A stretch of 64,000 bases of DNA from Cladorhizidae sp. MBARI D1340-BT2 (taxonomy: Eukaryota > Porifera > Demospongiae > Poecilosclerida > Cladorhizidae): the NCBI GenBank assembly GCA_028752905.1, contig JAQNBH010000003.1, forward strand, positions 1,501,585 to 1,565,584, in the 5' to 3' direction. This document shows positions 1 to 10,596 of the stretch, in pieces. The translations under genes were made by a program, and so were the position numbers. Within the stretch, counting starts at the first letter, position 1; each line of letters opens with the position of its first letter. The notes beneath the pieces are model-generated. The model saw only the letters and a list, made by a program, of their open reading frames with translations, did not search any database and was not told the DNA's origin.

Positions 1-61
1 TTTACTCTGCTTAATTAGCAGTAGTCAATCAGCCCCTGCTGGGTAGCCAACACTCTGGTCG

Positions 62-240
62 GTAGCCAACACTCTGGTCTACACTTCCAGCACCCATGCT
101 ACTGTAAGGTATTGCCAACTCTCTGGTCAACACTTCCAGCACCCATGCTACTGTAAGGTATTGCCAACTCTCTGGTCAACACTTCCAGCACCCATGCTAC
201 TGTAAGGTATTGCCAACTCTCTGGCCAACACTTCCAGCCC
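62..240. repeat. Minisatellite, 49-bp unit, about 3.6 copies
   Basis: The unit contains GCCAACTCTCTGGTCAACAC, then TTCCAGCACCCATGCTACTG. Copies are near-identical. Confidence 0.9.
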
Positions 241-269
241 CATGAATCATAGATACTATAATACTGTTT

Positions 270-718
270 AGCTGCCATGAGCTCTGATGGAGCCACAAGT
301 ACTGCTGTTCAGCTCCATGAGCTCTGATAACCACAAGTACTGCTGTTCAGCTCCATGAGCTCTGATAGAGCCACAAGTACTGCTGTTTAGCTGCCATGAG
401 TGATAGAGCCACAAGTATTGCTGTTCAGCTCCATGAGCTCTGATGGAGCCACAAGTACTGCTGTTCAGCTCCATGAGCTCTGATAGAGCCACAAGTACTG
501 CTGTTTAGCTGCCATGAGCTCTGATAGAGCCACAAGTACTGCTGTTCAGCTCCATGAGCTCTGATAGAGCCACAAGTACTGCTGTTCAGCTGCCATGAGC
601 TCTGATAAAGCCACAAGTACTGCTGTTCAGCTCCATGAGCTCTGATAGAGCCACAAGTACTGCTGTTCAGCTCCATGAGCTCTGATAAAGCCACAAGTAC
701 TGCTGTTTAGCTGCCATG
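270..718. repeat. Minisatellite, 40-bp unit, about 11 copies
   Basis: The unit is AGCTCCATGAGCTCTGATAG followed by AGCCACAAGTACTGCTGTTC, with small indels. Open frames on the minus strand here come from the repeat. Confidence 0.9.
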
Positions 719-861
719 AGCTTTGATACTGAAAGTCTACCTGAAATAGCTTGCAACATCAGCCAATGGTGGTGCCTGACCTTATCCGATCCCCGAATCC
801 CATCCCACCCATCACATGAGTATCACATTCCACAACCCCTCCCCTCCAGACACGTACGTAC

Positions 862-1047
862 ATGCGTGGGACTGTCTAGGAAGACCTGGAGCTCAGGGCT
901 CCGGGAGACTTGAGGGTCACTGTGGATCAACTTCTGCAGGTAGCGTTCCAGCAGTTTACGTCTCTTGTCGATCAGTTGTTTGGAGAGATTTCCCGACATC
1001 TTCTTCGGAGGAAGGAGGTCCTTCCCTATTCCATAATGCTTCATTAG
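862..1047 (-). CDS. PX gene exon 3
   Basis: This is a 62-codon exon encoding the PPKK loop and C-terminal PX helices. The acceptor is CTACACAG. The 3' end is the GTACGT donor at 861-856, chosen because it keeps phase 0 like the other introns; a second GTACGT four bases further on is possible. The exon lies beside a 492-nt pure pyrimidine tract on the minus strand. Confidence 0.78.
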
Positions 1048-4000
1048 CTGTGTAGACGACAGGGGGAGGAGGAGAGGGGGAGGAGAGAGAGGAGGAGGAG
1101 AGAGAGAGAGGAGAGAGAGAGAGGAGGAGAGAGAGGAGGAGAGAGAGGAGGAGAGAGAGGAGGAGAGAGAGGAGGAGAGGGGGAGGAGAGAGAGGAGGAG
1201 GAGAGAGAGGGAGAGAGAGGAGGAGAGAGAGAGAGGGGAGGAGGAGAGAGGAGAGAGAGAAGGGAGGGGAGGAGAGAGAGAGAGGAGGAGGAGAGAGAGG
1301 GGGAGAGGAGAGAGGGGAGGAGAGAGAGGAGGAGGAGAGAGAGGGAGAGAGAGGAGGAGAGAGAGAGGGGGGAGGAGGAGAGAGGGAGAGGAGGAGAGAG
1401 AGGAGGAGGAGAGAGAGGAGGAGAGAGAGAGAGGGGAGGAGGAGAGAGGGAGAGGAGGAGAGAGAGGAGGAGGAGAGGGGGGAGGAGGAGAGAGAGGAGG
1501 AGGAGAGAGAGGAGGAGGAGAGAGAGGAGGAGGAGGAGGAGAGAGAGAGGAGTAATATATTTTGTGGGTGACACTATTGGAGGGGGTTACTATTCAAAGA
1601 TGAACAATGCCCTACACTTTGAAATTATAATTTGGTGGGTGAGTTAAGCACAAAAACGAACACTGTATTTCTTCGCACCATCTGATAGTTCGCTCCCTAG
1701 CTAAGGCCCCATCTTCAGTTAATTAGATCGCACCTTTGAAATGTTCCCGCACATACACCCCACCCTTAAGGCCTGTCCACACTGCACACTGGAGTCGACT
1801 TAAGTCGTTTCATAAGTGTTTCTGCGCATCCACACTGCAAAAAACAAGTCGACTTGAACTTCGAGTCGACTTTAAACGACTACGTTTTGAGTCAACGAAA
1901 TAGGTGACTTGAGACGGATGTAAACGTTTTCAAAAACGTAGAAATTGAGGAATGTAATAAATATTGCGCATCATATAGAACACTTTTTATTGCTCGAGCT
2001 CGCAAGATGACTGGAGGTTGGGAGGTTGATCAAACTAAGGCTCTGGTCAGTACCTGGGCGCAGGAGGGCGTGCAGAAGGAATTGGATGGGGTGAAACGTA
2101 ATAGGACGGTATATGAGCGCGTTGCTCAGCAGTTGGCAGTCCTTGGGATCGAAAAGACGAGGCATCAGTGTCGGTTGAAGGTTAAGAACCTTCAAGTATA
2201 CGAAGGCTATCTAGCTACTGTCGCTGTCGCTATTTGTAAGCCTGTCTTTTTATATATTTTGAATGGTAGCTTCATCAGCCGTAGATAGGCCATCATCCAC
2301 ACGAAAAAAAGAACTCGATACGTATTCGCCTAGCACAGTTAGGTTTCGCGCATGCGTGACATTTTGGACGGCAGTGGGCGGTCCCGTGCAGGTAACTTCT
2401 CTGTAGTGTGGACGCGTGCAAAACGACTTAAGTCGTTTTGCAACGGAAACGACTCAGAAAACGATTTGAAACGTTTCCATTTTTGTGTAGTGTGGACATG
2501 CCTTTAGTTGACAATTAATACACAAGCAACGACAGCAAATATTGTGCGTGTATGGTCTCTCTCGTGTACAGTCCCACTTCAACCACTGCAGATGAACTGT
2601 CCATCAGACACAGTATAGTGCCTGCAAGTAACAGATCCTATGTGCAGAGGCCATTACCACGGAGAGCATTTGCCTCCACCACTGATGGCAGTGGAGATGA
2701 TCCTTCCGCCAGCATCAGCGAAGGAGTTTGAGGAGGACCTACAACAGGACGAAGCTGTTATAGAGGACGACTAACCCGTCCAATAATGGCTCGGGCATCT
2801 TTGCTTTTCACACTGTTTTGCTTCAACAACTGCTAATAGCTGCACTGCTAAATAGTCTCGTCAAATGTGGCTGAGGGTGCACCCTAAAAGTTGTCGCCCA
2901 CACTAATCAGTAGCTCTCAAGGATGAATGAGTCCTTTTCCCTAACTTGATACCATGCTTAGTGAAATAGGGCACGCCTCGATTTCTTCACGTCTTCGTAT
3001 AGTCTGCACAGGTTCTAGGTGGTCCTAATGAATAGTTCGTGTGCGGTCTATTCGAGGAAGTAGGGTATTTAGAACCCGAGGTGTTCCAACAACAACAAAA
3101 AAACACCACAAGTGCACATTGTGTGGGCCTGGCAGGCAAGTAGTTCCAGCTACAGATAATTAGACTCTCCTCAAGCTGTCACTGTCCGAGTCTGAGGTGG
3201 ACATGGATTATTTCCAGTCAAAAACTGGACTGCCTGCTCCTAAGCACCATCACCTCCCTCGCAGGCTAGAGCCACCACAAGTCCTGGTGCTAGCACCATC
3301 ACCTCCCTCGCAGGCTAGAGCCACCACAAGTCCTGGTGCCAGCACCATCACCTCCCTCGCAGGCTAGAGCCACCACAAGTCCTGGTGCTAGCACCATCAC
3401 CTCCCTCGCAGGCTAAGCCACCACAAGTCCTGGTGGTAGCACCATCACCTCCCTCGCAGGCTAGAGCCACCACAAGTCCTGGTGCTTGCACCATCACCTC
3501 CCTCGCAGGCTAGAGCCACCACAAGTCCTGGTGCTAGCACCATCACCTCCCTCGCAGGCTAGAGCCACCACAAGTCCTGGTGCTTGCACCATCACCTCCC
3601 TCGCAGGCTAGAGCCACCACAAGTCCTGGTGCTAGCACCATCACCTCCCTCGCAGGCTAGAGCCACCACAAGTCCTGGTGCTAGCACCATCACCTCCCTC
3701 GCAGGCTAGAGCCACCACAAGTCCTGGTGCTTCCACCATCACCTTCTGCGCAGGCTAGAGCCACCACAAGCTAGTACCATCACCTCCCTCGCAGGCTAGA
3801 GCCACCACAAGTCCTGGTGCTAGTACCATCACCTCCCTCGCAGGCTAGAGCCACCACAAGTCCTGGTGCTATCACCATCACCTCCCTCACAGGCTAGAGC
3901 CACCACAAGTCCTGGTGCTAGCACCATCACCTTCCCTGCAGGCTAGAGCCACCACAAGTCCTAGTGCTAGCACCATCACCTCCCTCGCAGGCTAGAGCCA

Positions 4001-7000
4001 CCACAAGTCCTGGTGCTTGCACCATCACCTCCCTCGCAGGCTAGAGCCACCACAAGTCGCAGGCTAGAGCCACTACAAGTCCTGGTGCTAGCACCATCAC
4101 CTCCCTCACAGGCTAGAGCCACCACAAGTCCTCGTGCTTGCACCATCATCTCCCTCGCAGGCTATACCCTAACACAAGCTGCATGTACTCGTGAGGTTGA
4201 AAATAAAAGGCCAACAAATGTCTGCCATACAGGCATGCCCAGCTATGAATGCAATACACCTTTTCAACTACCTTGAGCTTCAGCACAATTGGAAAATGTG
4301 ATGGGGAGTCCCATTTTCAAGTGAGAAAATTGTTCGTTAACTGGCGTTAACTGGGGGGGGGGCGTTAACTGGGGGGGGGGGGGGGGGGGGGGGGGGATTT
4401 TTTTTTGCAATGGAAGTTCTTTACCCCACCAACCGTCACAAGCGACTTTTGGCGCAGAGCGATCTAGCGTCGCTATAGTAAAATATCAAACTGTATATTT
4501 TATGTCATAAAATAGCCTGATTTAAACTTTATTTATGCACCAAATAACGTGACCGTATGTACGCGGTAACTAGGGTAAAAAAGTATTCAAACGTTCGGAT
4601 TATTTCAATCGCACAATGGCTGAACGACTGTCTCTCCAAAAGGTCCCTGCTCTTGTTCAAGACGACGACTTTGACATCTATGAGGATTCTTCCAGCGATG
4701 TAGAAGTGGATGGTATCCATGCGTGCCTCGGAGAGAGAAAATCTAGCTGTGGAACAGTTAATTCTTTGCTACTGTGGTTGCATCTGCTTGACGGCCAGCT
4801 GATTGTAGCGCTACAGCTGATCACGATATTTTTCTCTCCGAATATGAAGAAGGAAGTGATGAACAAGGATACTAAGGTTTGTCATTATTCTAGCTAGCTA
4901 TAGATAAAGATTTAGCTTTCTAGTAGCTAACTGGGGCTTCTTTTTACTTGGGTATATAGCAGAAGGGATAGCTTGTGCATGCACCCATGCAATAAGTTTT
5001 TATTGTATGTAGATACAGACAACATGATGGATACTGGACAGCCTGTGCTGCTTCCACCAGTGTCTACAACATCTGCTCTCTCACCTTCAGTGGCATAAGC
5101 TGGCATGCCTCCGGAGATTATCATAGGCTGTAATTAGATAATCATATTCATATCTTGTGGTTGTTTGCTTAGCAACCAGTTGTCGACCACAATGTTTATC
5201 GACACCAATGCTATCCCATCAACCATGGTTGCTAAATTCTTTTATATACCGTGGTCATATTTATTTTTTTATCCGACGGTGAAAGAGTTAATGACCAATT
5301 CTAAAATGATGACATTTGTGGGGAGGAGTGTTTTATGAGGCAGTCAAGCATTTGAGCAAACAACATCATCTTAATTGACCACACCCACAACCTGTAGATG
5401 ACATCAATCCATTTCACACACCCTAACACTCTAACAGCATGTAAACTACACCCACCCTCTAGTGGAGGGAGTGGAACTCACCCTCTTGTGGAGGGAGTAG
5501 AACTGGCTGTATCTGCGGAACAAGTACCAGTGGTCGTTTTCCACTTGTACATCTATGCGGTATTCCTGAAGAGAAGGAGGGAGGAAGAGAGGGCAGGGGA
5601 AGAAAGAGAGGATGAGAGAAGGGGAGAGGATGGCGAGGGGAAGGAGTTGATCTTTAGAATCCAAACAAAATAACTGCATATATTATATATATATATAAAT
5701 ATATATAAATATATATAAATATATATATAAATATATATATAAATATATATACTTAGAAGGTAGTTTGCTGATGAAGGCTACACATAGTGCTCAATGCTGT
5801 GTTAAGGCAGAGCTATTGAATATAGAAAAGTACTGGGATGGCTAGTCCTACTGCAGTTTCATGCGAATGTAATCATCAGGGACAATCCCATTCGCAGTAG
5901 GACTAGCCATCCCAGTACTTTTCTATATATATAAATATATATATATAATATATAATGTGACTTTCACTGTCAGATCATGTGATCAGTTGTCAAAGTAACA
6001 CAAGTGGCCTCCCATCATATTAACAACATTGATAAATTGTGAGATCATGTGATCAGTTGTCAGTCACACCATGTCATCAGTTGTCAAAGCAATCAGTTGT
6101 CATATTAACATAGTTTTGTAACACGACCATGCAATCTGAGGCATTAGCAACATTATGTGTTCACTTATGATAGCAACCGGTTGTCATGTTATCACGTGTC
6201 ACAGCAAGAGCATGGATCAGTTGGCGTAATAATACCATGTGATCAGTTGTGGTAGTAGACCATGTGACTGTATGTGGTCTTGTTTTACAGTAGTCTAGTA
6301 TACACACTCTGTTCTGCCGAGTCAGCACAGTAGGCGGAGTTTACCACCATTCCACACCACAAAACGATAATGCATGACAAAATATATCAATGTGCCTCTG
6401 GAGTTGAGAGGTCAAAGCTTGAGTGAAGAAAGACGATGCTGTTAAAGGTGCAAGCAAAACATTAGGGAAGAGGAGGAGACTTCACCACATTGTAGTGTTG
6501 CTTCACAGGACAGGGAAGAGGAGGAGACTTCACCACATTGTAGTGTTGCTTCACAGGATAGGGAAGAAGAGGAGACTTCACCACATTGCAGTGTTGCTTC
6601 ACAGGACAGGGAAGAGGAGGAGACTTCACCACATTGTAGTGTTGCTTCACAGGATAGGGAAGAGACTTCACCACATTGTAGTGTTGCTTCACAGGACAGG
6701 GAAGAGGAGGAGACTTCACCACATTGTAGTGTTGCTTCACAGGACAGGGAAGAGGAGGAGACTTCACCACATTGTAGTGTTGCTTCACAGGACAGGGAAG
6801 AGAAGGAGACTTCACCACATTGTAGTGTTGCTTCACAGGACAGGGAAGAGAAGGAGACTTCACCACATTGTAGTGTTGCTTCACAGGACAGGGAAGAGGA
6901 GGAGACTTCACCACATTGCAGTGTTGCTTCACAGGACAGGGAAGAGGAGGAGACTTCACCACATTGTAGTGTTGCTTCACAGGACAGGGAAGAGGAGACT

Positions 7001-10000
7001 TCACCACATTGTAGTGTTGCTTCACAGGACAGGGAAGAGAAGGAGACTTCACCACATTGTAGTGTTGCTTCACAGGACAGGGAAGAGGAGGAGACTTCAC
7101 CACATTGTAGTGTTGCTTCACAGGACAGGGAAGAGGAGACTTCACCACATTGTAGTGTTGCTTCACAGGACAGGGAAGAGGAGGAGACTTCACCACATTG
7201 TAGTGTTGCTTCACAGGACAGGGAAGAGGAGACTTCACCACATTGTTGTAGTGTGGACTTACAACTCATGAATTATTCATGAATTTTGTATCGACCAGTT
7301 TCAGCTCATTATTGTCGACCATTCTTCATTATGAACTTTTTATGCTGCCATTTCATTACCATTTCATTATAATTATACCAAATTAAGAAATAAAACATGG
7401 TCTCCCCCAGAAGTGCATTGACGACATATAAATGTTTTTAACTCGGTCAATTTTCTTCCTAAGTAAATATTTTTTATATTATCTGGAAGCTTTTTATTTT
7501 CTCTATCATACGAACGGTCAGTTTTTCAATTGATCCCTTTTCTCACGAGGTAGAGTCCAGTCTATGCACTCACTCCACATGCTAGCGTTGAAAATGGGCT
7601 AGTAGGAGACATAATGTGGTTGTTTATATCACACATTCACGGTATTGTGGTGACTCTGCTAGCACCATAAATGGCATGTGTTGATGACCCACCTTTTAGT
7701 CTAAAGGGATTTCTAAGTTGTTGTTGTTTTTAAAGATCTCAATGCTCTGGCGAGTATGGTTGATAGCTGGGGAAAAATCACTCATAGAGGCTTATCTTTT
7801 TGAGACCAAAATTATTGAAAATGGATGAAGCAGTTTTGGCGTGTTTTTTATACACAAAAATGGTCTGGTCATAAGTTGAGCTCCACTGCCACAGTGAGTG
7901 TTGCTTCCAAGCTGAGCTCCACTGACACAGTGTAGTGTTGCTTCCAAGCAGAGCTGCACTGCCACAGTGTAGTGTTGCTTCCAAGCTGAGCTCCACTGAC
8001 ACAGTGTAGTGTTGCTTCCAAGCTGAGCTGCACTGCCACAGTGTAGTGTTGCTTCCAAGATGAGCTGCACTGCCACAGTGTAGTGTTGCTTCCAAGCTGA
8101 GCTGCACTGCCACAGTGTAGTGTTGCTTCCAAGCTGAGCTCCACTGACACAGTGTAGTGTTGCTTCCAAGCTGAGCTGCACTGCCACAGTGTAGTGTTGC
8201 TTCCAAGCTGAGCTGCACTGACGCAGTGTAGTGTTGCTTGTAGTGTTGCTTCCAAGTTGAGCTGCACTGCCACAGTGTAGTGTTGCTTCCAAGCTGAGCT
8301 GCACTGCCACAGTGTAGTGTTGCTTCCAAGCTGAGCTGCACTGCCACAGTGTAGTGTTGCTTCCAAGCTGAGCTGCACTGCCACAGTGTAGTGTTGCTTC
8401 CAAGCTGAGCTGCACTGACACAGTGTAGTGTTGCTTCCAAGCTGAGCACTGCCACAGTGTAGTGTTGCTTCCAAGCTGAGCTCCACTGCCAGTTTAGTGT
8501 TGCTTCCAAGCTGAGCTGCACTGACACAGTGTAGTGTTGCTTCCAAGCTGAGCTCCACTGACACAGTGTAGTGTTGCTTCCAAGCTGAGCTGCACTGACG
8601 CAGTGTAGTGTTGCTTGTAGTGTTGCTTCCAAGCTGAGCTCCACTGCCACAGTCCACACAGCTACCATGGCATATTCACCACAACTCAGGAGTGTTGGGG
8701 CTGAATAGCTCCATCGATTACCTAGGGGTGTTGGTATTGAAGCACTTATGTAACTATAGCAACCAATTGTTTCCTCTGTCCTGGCCATTCATCATCATGC
8801 TTTCAACACACTACATGGTCTCAGAACCACCCCCTTTGACCTCTTAACTACTAACACTAAGAAAGGATCTGGCTATAGCCCGTTTGACCTCTAACCTAAC
8901 TACTAACACTGGAAAGAAAGGGTCTGGACTATAGTCCCTTTGACCTCTAAATTACTAACGCTGGAAGCAAAGGGTTTGGACTATAGTCGCCAACATCTTG
9001 GTGGCCAGCATCTTGGCGGCCAGCATCTTGGCGGCCAGCATCTTGGTGGCCAGCATCTTGGCGGCCAGCTCAGATAGCCAAACAACACACATGACTTTAG
9101 AAATTGTCATTGCAAGTATATGATGATAACAAAGAGTTCTAAGATATTTGGGTGGCCTCAAAGAAGAGTTCTAAGATATTTGGATGCCACAAAGAAGAGT
9201 TCTAACATATTTGGATGGCATCAAAGCCTCAACAACAGTGTAAGCCATTCAAGCATTTATTGCGGGGGTCATGCCTGGAGGAAGCACTCGAGATTATCCC
9301 ATTCCTGGTGTCCTTGTATAGACGAGAATAACTGATCCATCTTGAATTTTACTAAACTCTAGGATGACTGATTTTATTACAGAGTATCAAATGCTAGATG
9401 ATTTAATCTTGATACTGCTGAGCCTGTTAAGGACACCACATTACTACAGCACAGTGTGAGACTATGTAACAGTAACTAACACTAAGAACAATCTAATTAA
9501 TTATAATATTCATAATACTAATAGTTATGAGTGTCCTGTTGCTCAAGGAGGGGGGAGGGGAGGGGACCAAAGATCATTCCTCAGCTCACCATATAACAGT
9601 TCCTTTCTCCTCTGCCACCACTTCCCTGCCCAATACATAACACACTCGCTCACCTCCTCCATCACCGCATCACTTACTCCCTCCACACCTTTCCCCAAAA
9701 GCAATACCACCTTTTCATCCTTACCCACTATTCTAAATTCATCCAGCCACTGTCCTGACCCTACAATTCTGTGCACCTCATCCATCAGTACCAGCCGACC
9801 GCTCTCAAATTTCCGCACATCACCAAGAAATGTTCCACCTTCCCCTGCTCCTATGATGCACCTCTCATCCCCACATCTCTTCTTATCCTTTAACAACCCA
9901 GCCGATGCAGTCCTCAGTCTAAATTGCAACCACACACCTTCCTGACCAAGCATGGACCTCGTATACCTCTCCACCCCTGCACCCTTCTTTGCCAATTTAT

Positions 10001-10561
10001 AAAACTTCAGTATACTCTTGCAGTTTACTTCCTCCTCCCAATCCTTCCCATTTTTCGCCTTCATTTTCATTTTCCCCTTCCACTTACGCACTGACCCATC
10101 CTAGATTATGTGCACGCCATTTCTTAGAATGTGCCAGCCTCTATATTACAATGTCAGTAATTCAGTGCATTAGACTGGCACAATCTTTACATAAGCAGTC
10201 AACAGGATTCTTTCCCTCTGCATTTACAAAATGGAGCTAGCCTGCTCGACTACACAATATCCTCATATTGCTTCACTCCCTGGAAAAGGTAGCTTTTCAC
10301 TATATAAATGCATAACTGTGGCATCTACTACTGGATTCAGAACACTGACACCCACAGAGATACACCAGGACGTACCACATAAGGCGCCGGTTCCTCCCTG
10401 ATCTCAGCATCTCTAATTTGCACATGACACACTCTGACGGAGTAACTTCCTCCTATACTGCCTCCGCCACCAGCGTCACCCTCCTCACTCACCACAGGCC
10501 CAACATCTCTCCTCCACACAGCACTTCCTGGAGAAGGAAGATAGCTCCCAATGTGAGCCAT
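862..10561 (-). CDS. PX-domain protein, 5' part of gene (3 exons visible)
   Basis: Three minus-strand exons (10376-10561, 5482-5565, 862-1047) join in phase 0 with GT-AG introns and give 152 aa of N-terminus. Residues about 44-150 form a PX domain, which in known proteins binds phosphoinositides (often PI3P) and directs proteins to endosomal membranes. Visible family marks are FRRYSQF (residues 78-84; basic Arg pair), the LPPKK membrane loop (102-106), and the RRKLLERYLQKL helix (119-130) with its conserved Arg. Residues 1-40 are Gly/Ser/acidic and probably disordered. The start is the Met at 10561, only about 36 bp from a transposon-linked duplication; an upstream exon cannot be excluded. 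The rest of the gene lies left of the window, so sorting nexin, PX-kinase or another PX family cannot be told apart. Introns of 4.4 and 4.8 kb are filled with repeats. Confidence 0.8.
1061..1552. repeat. 492-nt uninterrupted purine tract (GGAGGAGAGAG)n
   Basis: Every base on the plus strand from 1061 to 1552 is A or G. On the minus strand this is a pyrimidine tract ending 13 nt before the acceptor of PX exon 3. Mirror symmetry makes triplex (H-DNA) formation plausible. Confidence 0.95.
1769..2503. mobile_element. PIF/Harbinger-type non-autonomous element
   Basis: It is flanked by the 3-bp duplication TTA (1766-1768 and 2504-2506), the usual Harbinger target. The ends are inverted repeats: AGGCCTGTCCACACT on the left, and the reverse complement of the right end reads AGGCATGTCCACACT. 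Subterminal inverted AAACGACTTAAGTCG motifs occur on both sides. It carries a Myb/SANT ORF but no transposase. It lies in PX intron 2. Confidence 0.8.
2007..2288 (+). CDS. Myb/SANT-like (trihelix) ORF of Harbinger element
   Basis: The 93-residue ORF starts with a Myb/SANT-like DNA-binding domain: three regularly spaced aromatic/Trp positions (W5, W17, Y38), RNRTVYERVAQQL and RTRHQCRLKVKNL (approximate residues). Harbinger elements encode such a protein beside their nuclease, where it brings the transposase to DNA. A GTATAC donor may follow KNLQ, so the last 25 residues may be intron. The partner transposase is absent, so any activity would depend on other copies. Confidence 0.6.
   Translation: MTGGWEVDQTKALVSTWAQEGVQKELDGVKRNRTVYERVAQQLAVLGIEKTRHQCRLKVKNLQVYEGYLATVAVAICKPVFLYILNGSFISRR
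2507..3240. other. PX intron 2 sequence without recognised features
   Basis: This is unique sequence between the Harbinger element and the next minisatellite. Short coding-like bits near 2580-2760 are not supported by any family I know. Confidence 0.5.
3243..4170. repeat. Minisatellite, 49-bp unit, about 19 copies
   Basis: The unit is GCTAGCACCATCACCTCCCT CGCAGGCTAGAGCCACCACA AGTCCTGGT. A few copies are truncated (near 3770 and 4050). Confidence 0.93.
4365..5291 (+). mobile_element. Probable piggyBac-type internal-deletion element
   Basis: The right end is TTAA (5288-5291) preceded, on the complement, by CTCTTTCACCGTCGG and a T-rich stretch, a piggyBac-like terminus. The left end has TTAA (4365-4368), then a long G run and a T run, and is degraded. 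Inside, 4616-4885 encodes an acidic N-terminus (QDDDFDIYEDSSSDVEVDG, then DHDIFLSEYEEGSDEQGY in a shifted frame) like those of piggyBac transposases. No catalytic domain is present. Confidence 0.45.
4616..4885 (+). pseudogene. piggyBac N-terminal relic
   Basis: An ATG-initiated stretch encodes a Ser/Asp/Glu-rich leader typical of piggyBac-derived N-termini. A frame change near 4760-4810 is needed to keep the acidic segment going. Nothing of the DDE domain remains. Confidence 0.4.
5482..5565 (-). CDS. PX gene exon 2
   Basis: This is a 28-codon exon encoding the PX core around FRRYSQFYSLHKR. The acceptor TTCAG follows a pyrimidine-rich tract of about 75 nt (plus strand 5571-5645). The donor is AGAGG|GTGAGT. 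A 26-bp segment covering the exon end and donor is repeated once in the intron (about 5457-5482). Confidence 0.82.
5690..5950. repeat. AT-rich (ATATATAA)n and embedded hairpin
   Basis: TA-rich microsatellites flank an inverted repeat: TAGAAAAGTACTGGGATGGC at 5823 and its complement ending near 5927, arms about 35 bp, loop about 44 bp. It is probably a small MITE in an AT tract. Confidence 0.7.
5960..6290. repeat. Diverged repeat of CATGTGATCAGTTGTCA
   Basis: About nine irregular copies of CATGTGATCAGTTGTCA-like motifs occur, each spaced 25-60 bp. It looks like an old, decayed minisatellite. Confidence 0.55.
6462..7245. repeat. Minisatellite, 48-bp unit, about 16 copies
   Basis: The unit is AGGGAAGAGGAGGAGACTTC ACCACATTGTAGTGTTGCTT CACAGGAC; some copies lose GAGGAG. 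A unit length divisible by 3 keeps frames open on both strands (up to 282 aa), which I take as a by-product. Confidence 0.95.
7246..7875. other. PX intron 1 sequence, AT-rich, no feature seen
   Basis: This is unique AT-rich sequence between two minisatellites. No exon with splice sites and no element end was found. Confidence 0.5.
7880..8655. repeat. Minisatellite, 37-bp unit, about 21 copies
   Basis: The unit is CTGAGCTGCACTGCCACAGT GTAGTGTTGCTTCCAAG. It shares CACAnTGTAGTGTTGCTTC with the 48-bp array 640 bp to the left. Confidence 0.95.
8820..9230. repeat. Cluster of three short tandem repeats
   Basis: 8820-8985 has three copies of a unit of about 58 bp (CTACTAACACT..GGGTCTGGACTATAG). 8991-9072 has about six copies of GCCAGCATCTTGGCG (15 bp). 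9132-9228 has three copies of AAGAGTTCTAAGATATTTGG. Confidence 0.85.
9543..10091 (-). pseudogene. LINE-like retroelement C-terminal fragment
   Basis: A 182-residue open frame contains RLRTASAGLLKDKKRCGDERC, then FESGRLVLMDEVHRIVGSG, LLLGKGVEGVSD and WWQRRKELLYGEL. I recognise this as the tail that follows reverse transcriptase in LINE-type elements of marine invertebrates (a degenerate zinc-knuckle region). This is recall, not a search. No reverse transcriptase or endonuclease is next to it. It lies in PX intron 1 on the same strand, so an exon of that gene is the alternative, but no splice sites frame it. Confidence 0.4.
10376..10561 (-). CDS. PX gene exon 1
   Basis: This is a 62-codon exon from ATG (10561) to a GTACGT donor at 10375-10370. 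It encodes a Gly/Ser-rich leader and the first PX strand (VRVCHVQIRDAEI). It ends in phase 0. Confidence 0.7.
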
Positions 10562-10596
10562 GACGCCTACCTCGCAGTTAGAAATGCAGCTTGGTA

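Noticed and set aside
1044..1574. Leu/Ser/Pro-rich 176-aa frame on the minus strand
   Set aside because: It is the pure pyrimidine tract before PX exon 3, not coding.
6423..7271. 282-aa and 275-aa frames in the 48-bp array
   Set aside because: Both strands are open over the same repeat; no splice sites or non-repeat coding sequence support them.
9543..10091. Extra exon of the PX gene
   Set aside because: No acceptor/donor pair frames it in the needed phase, and PX exons 1 and 2 already join directly through the domain; the sequence resembles a LINE tail.
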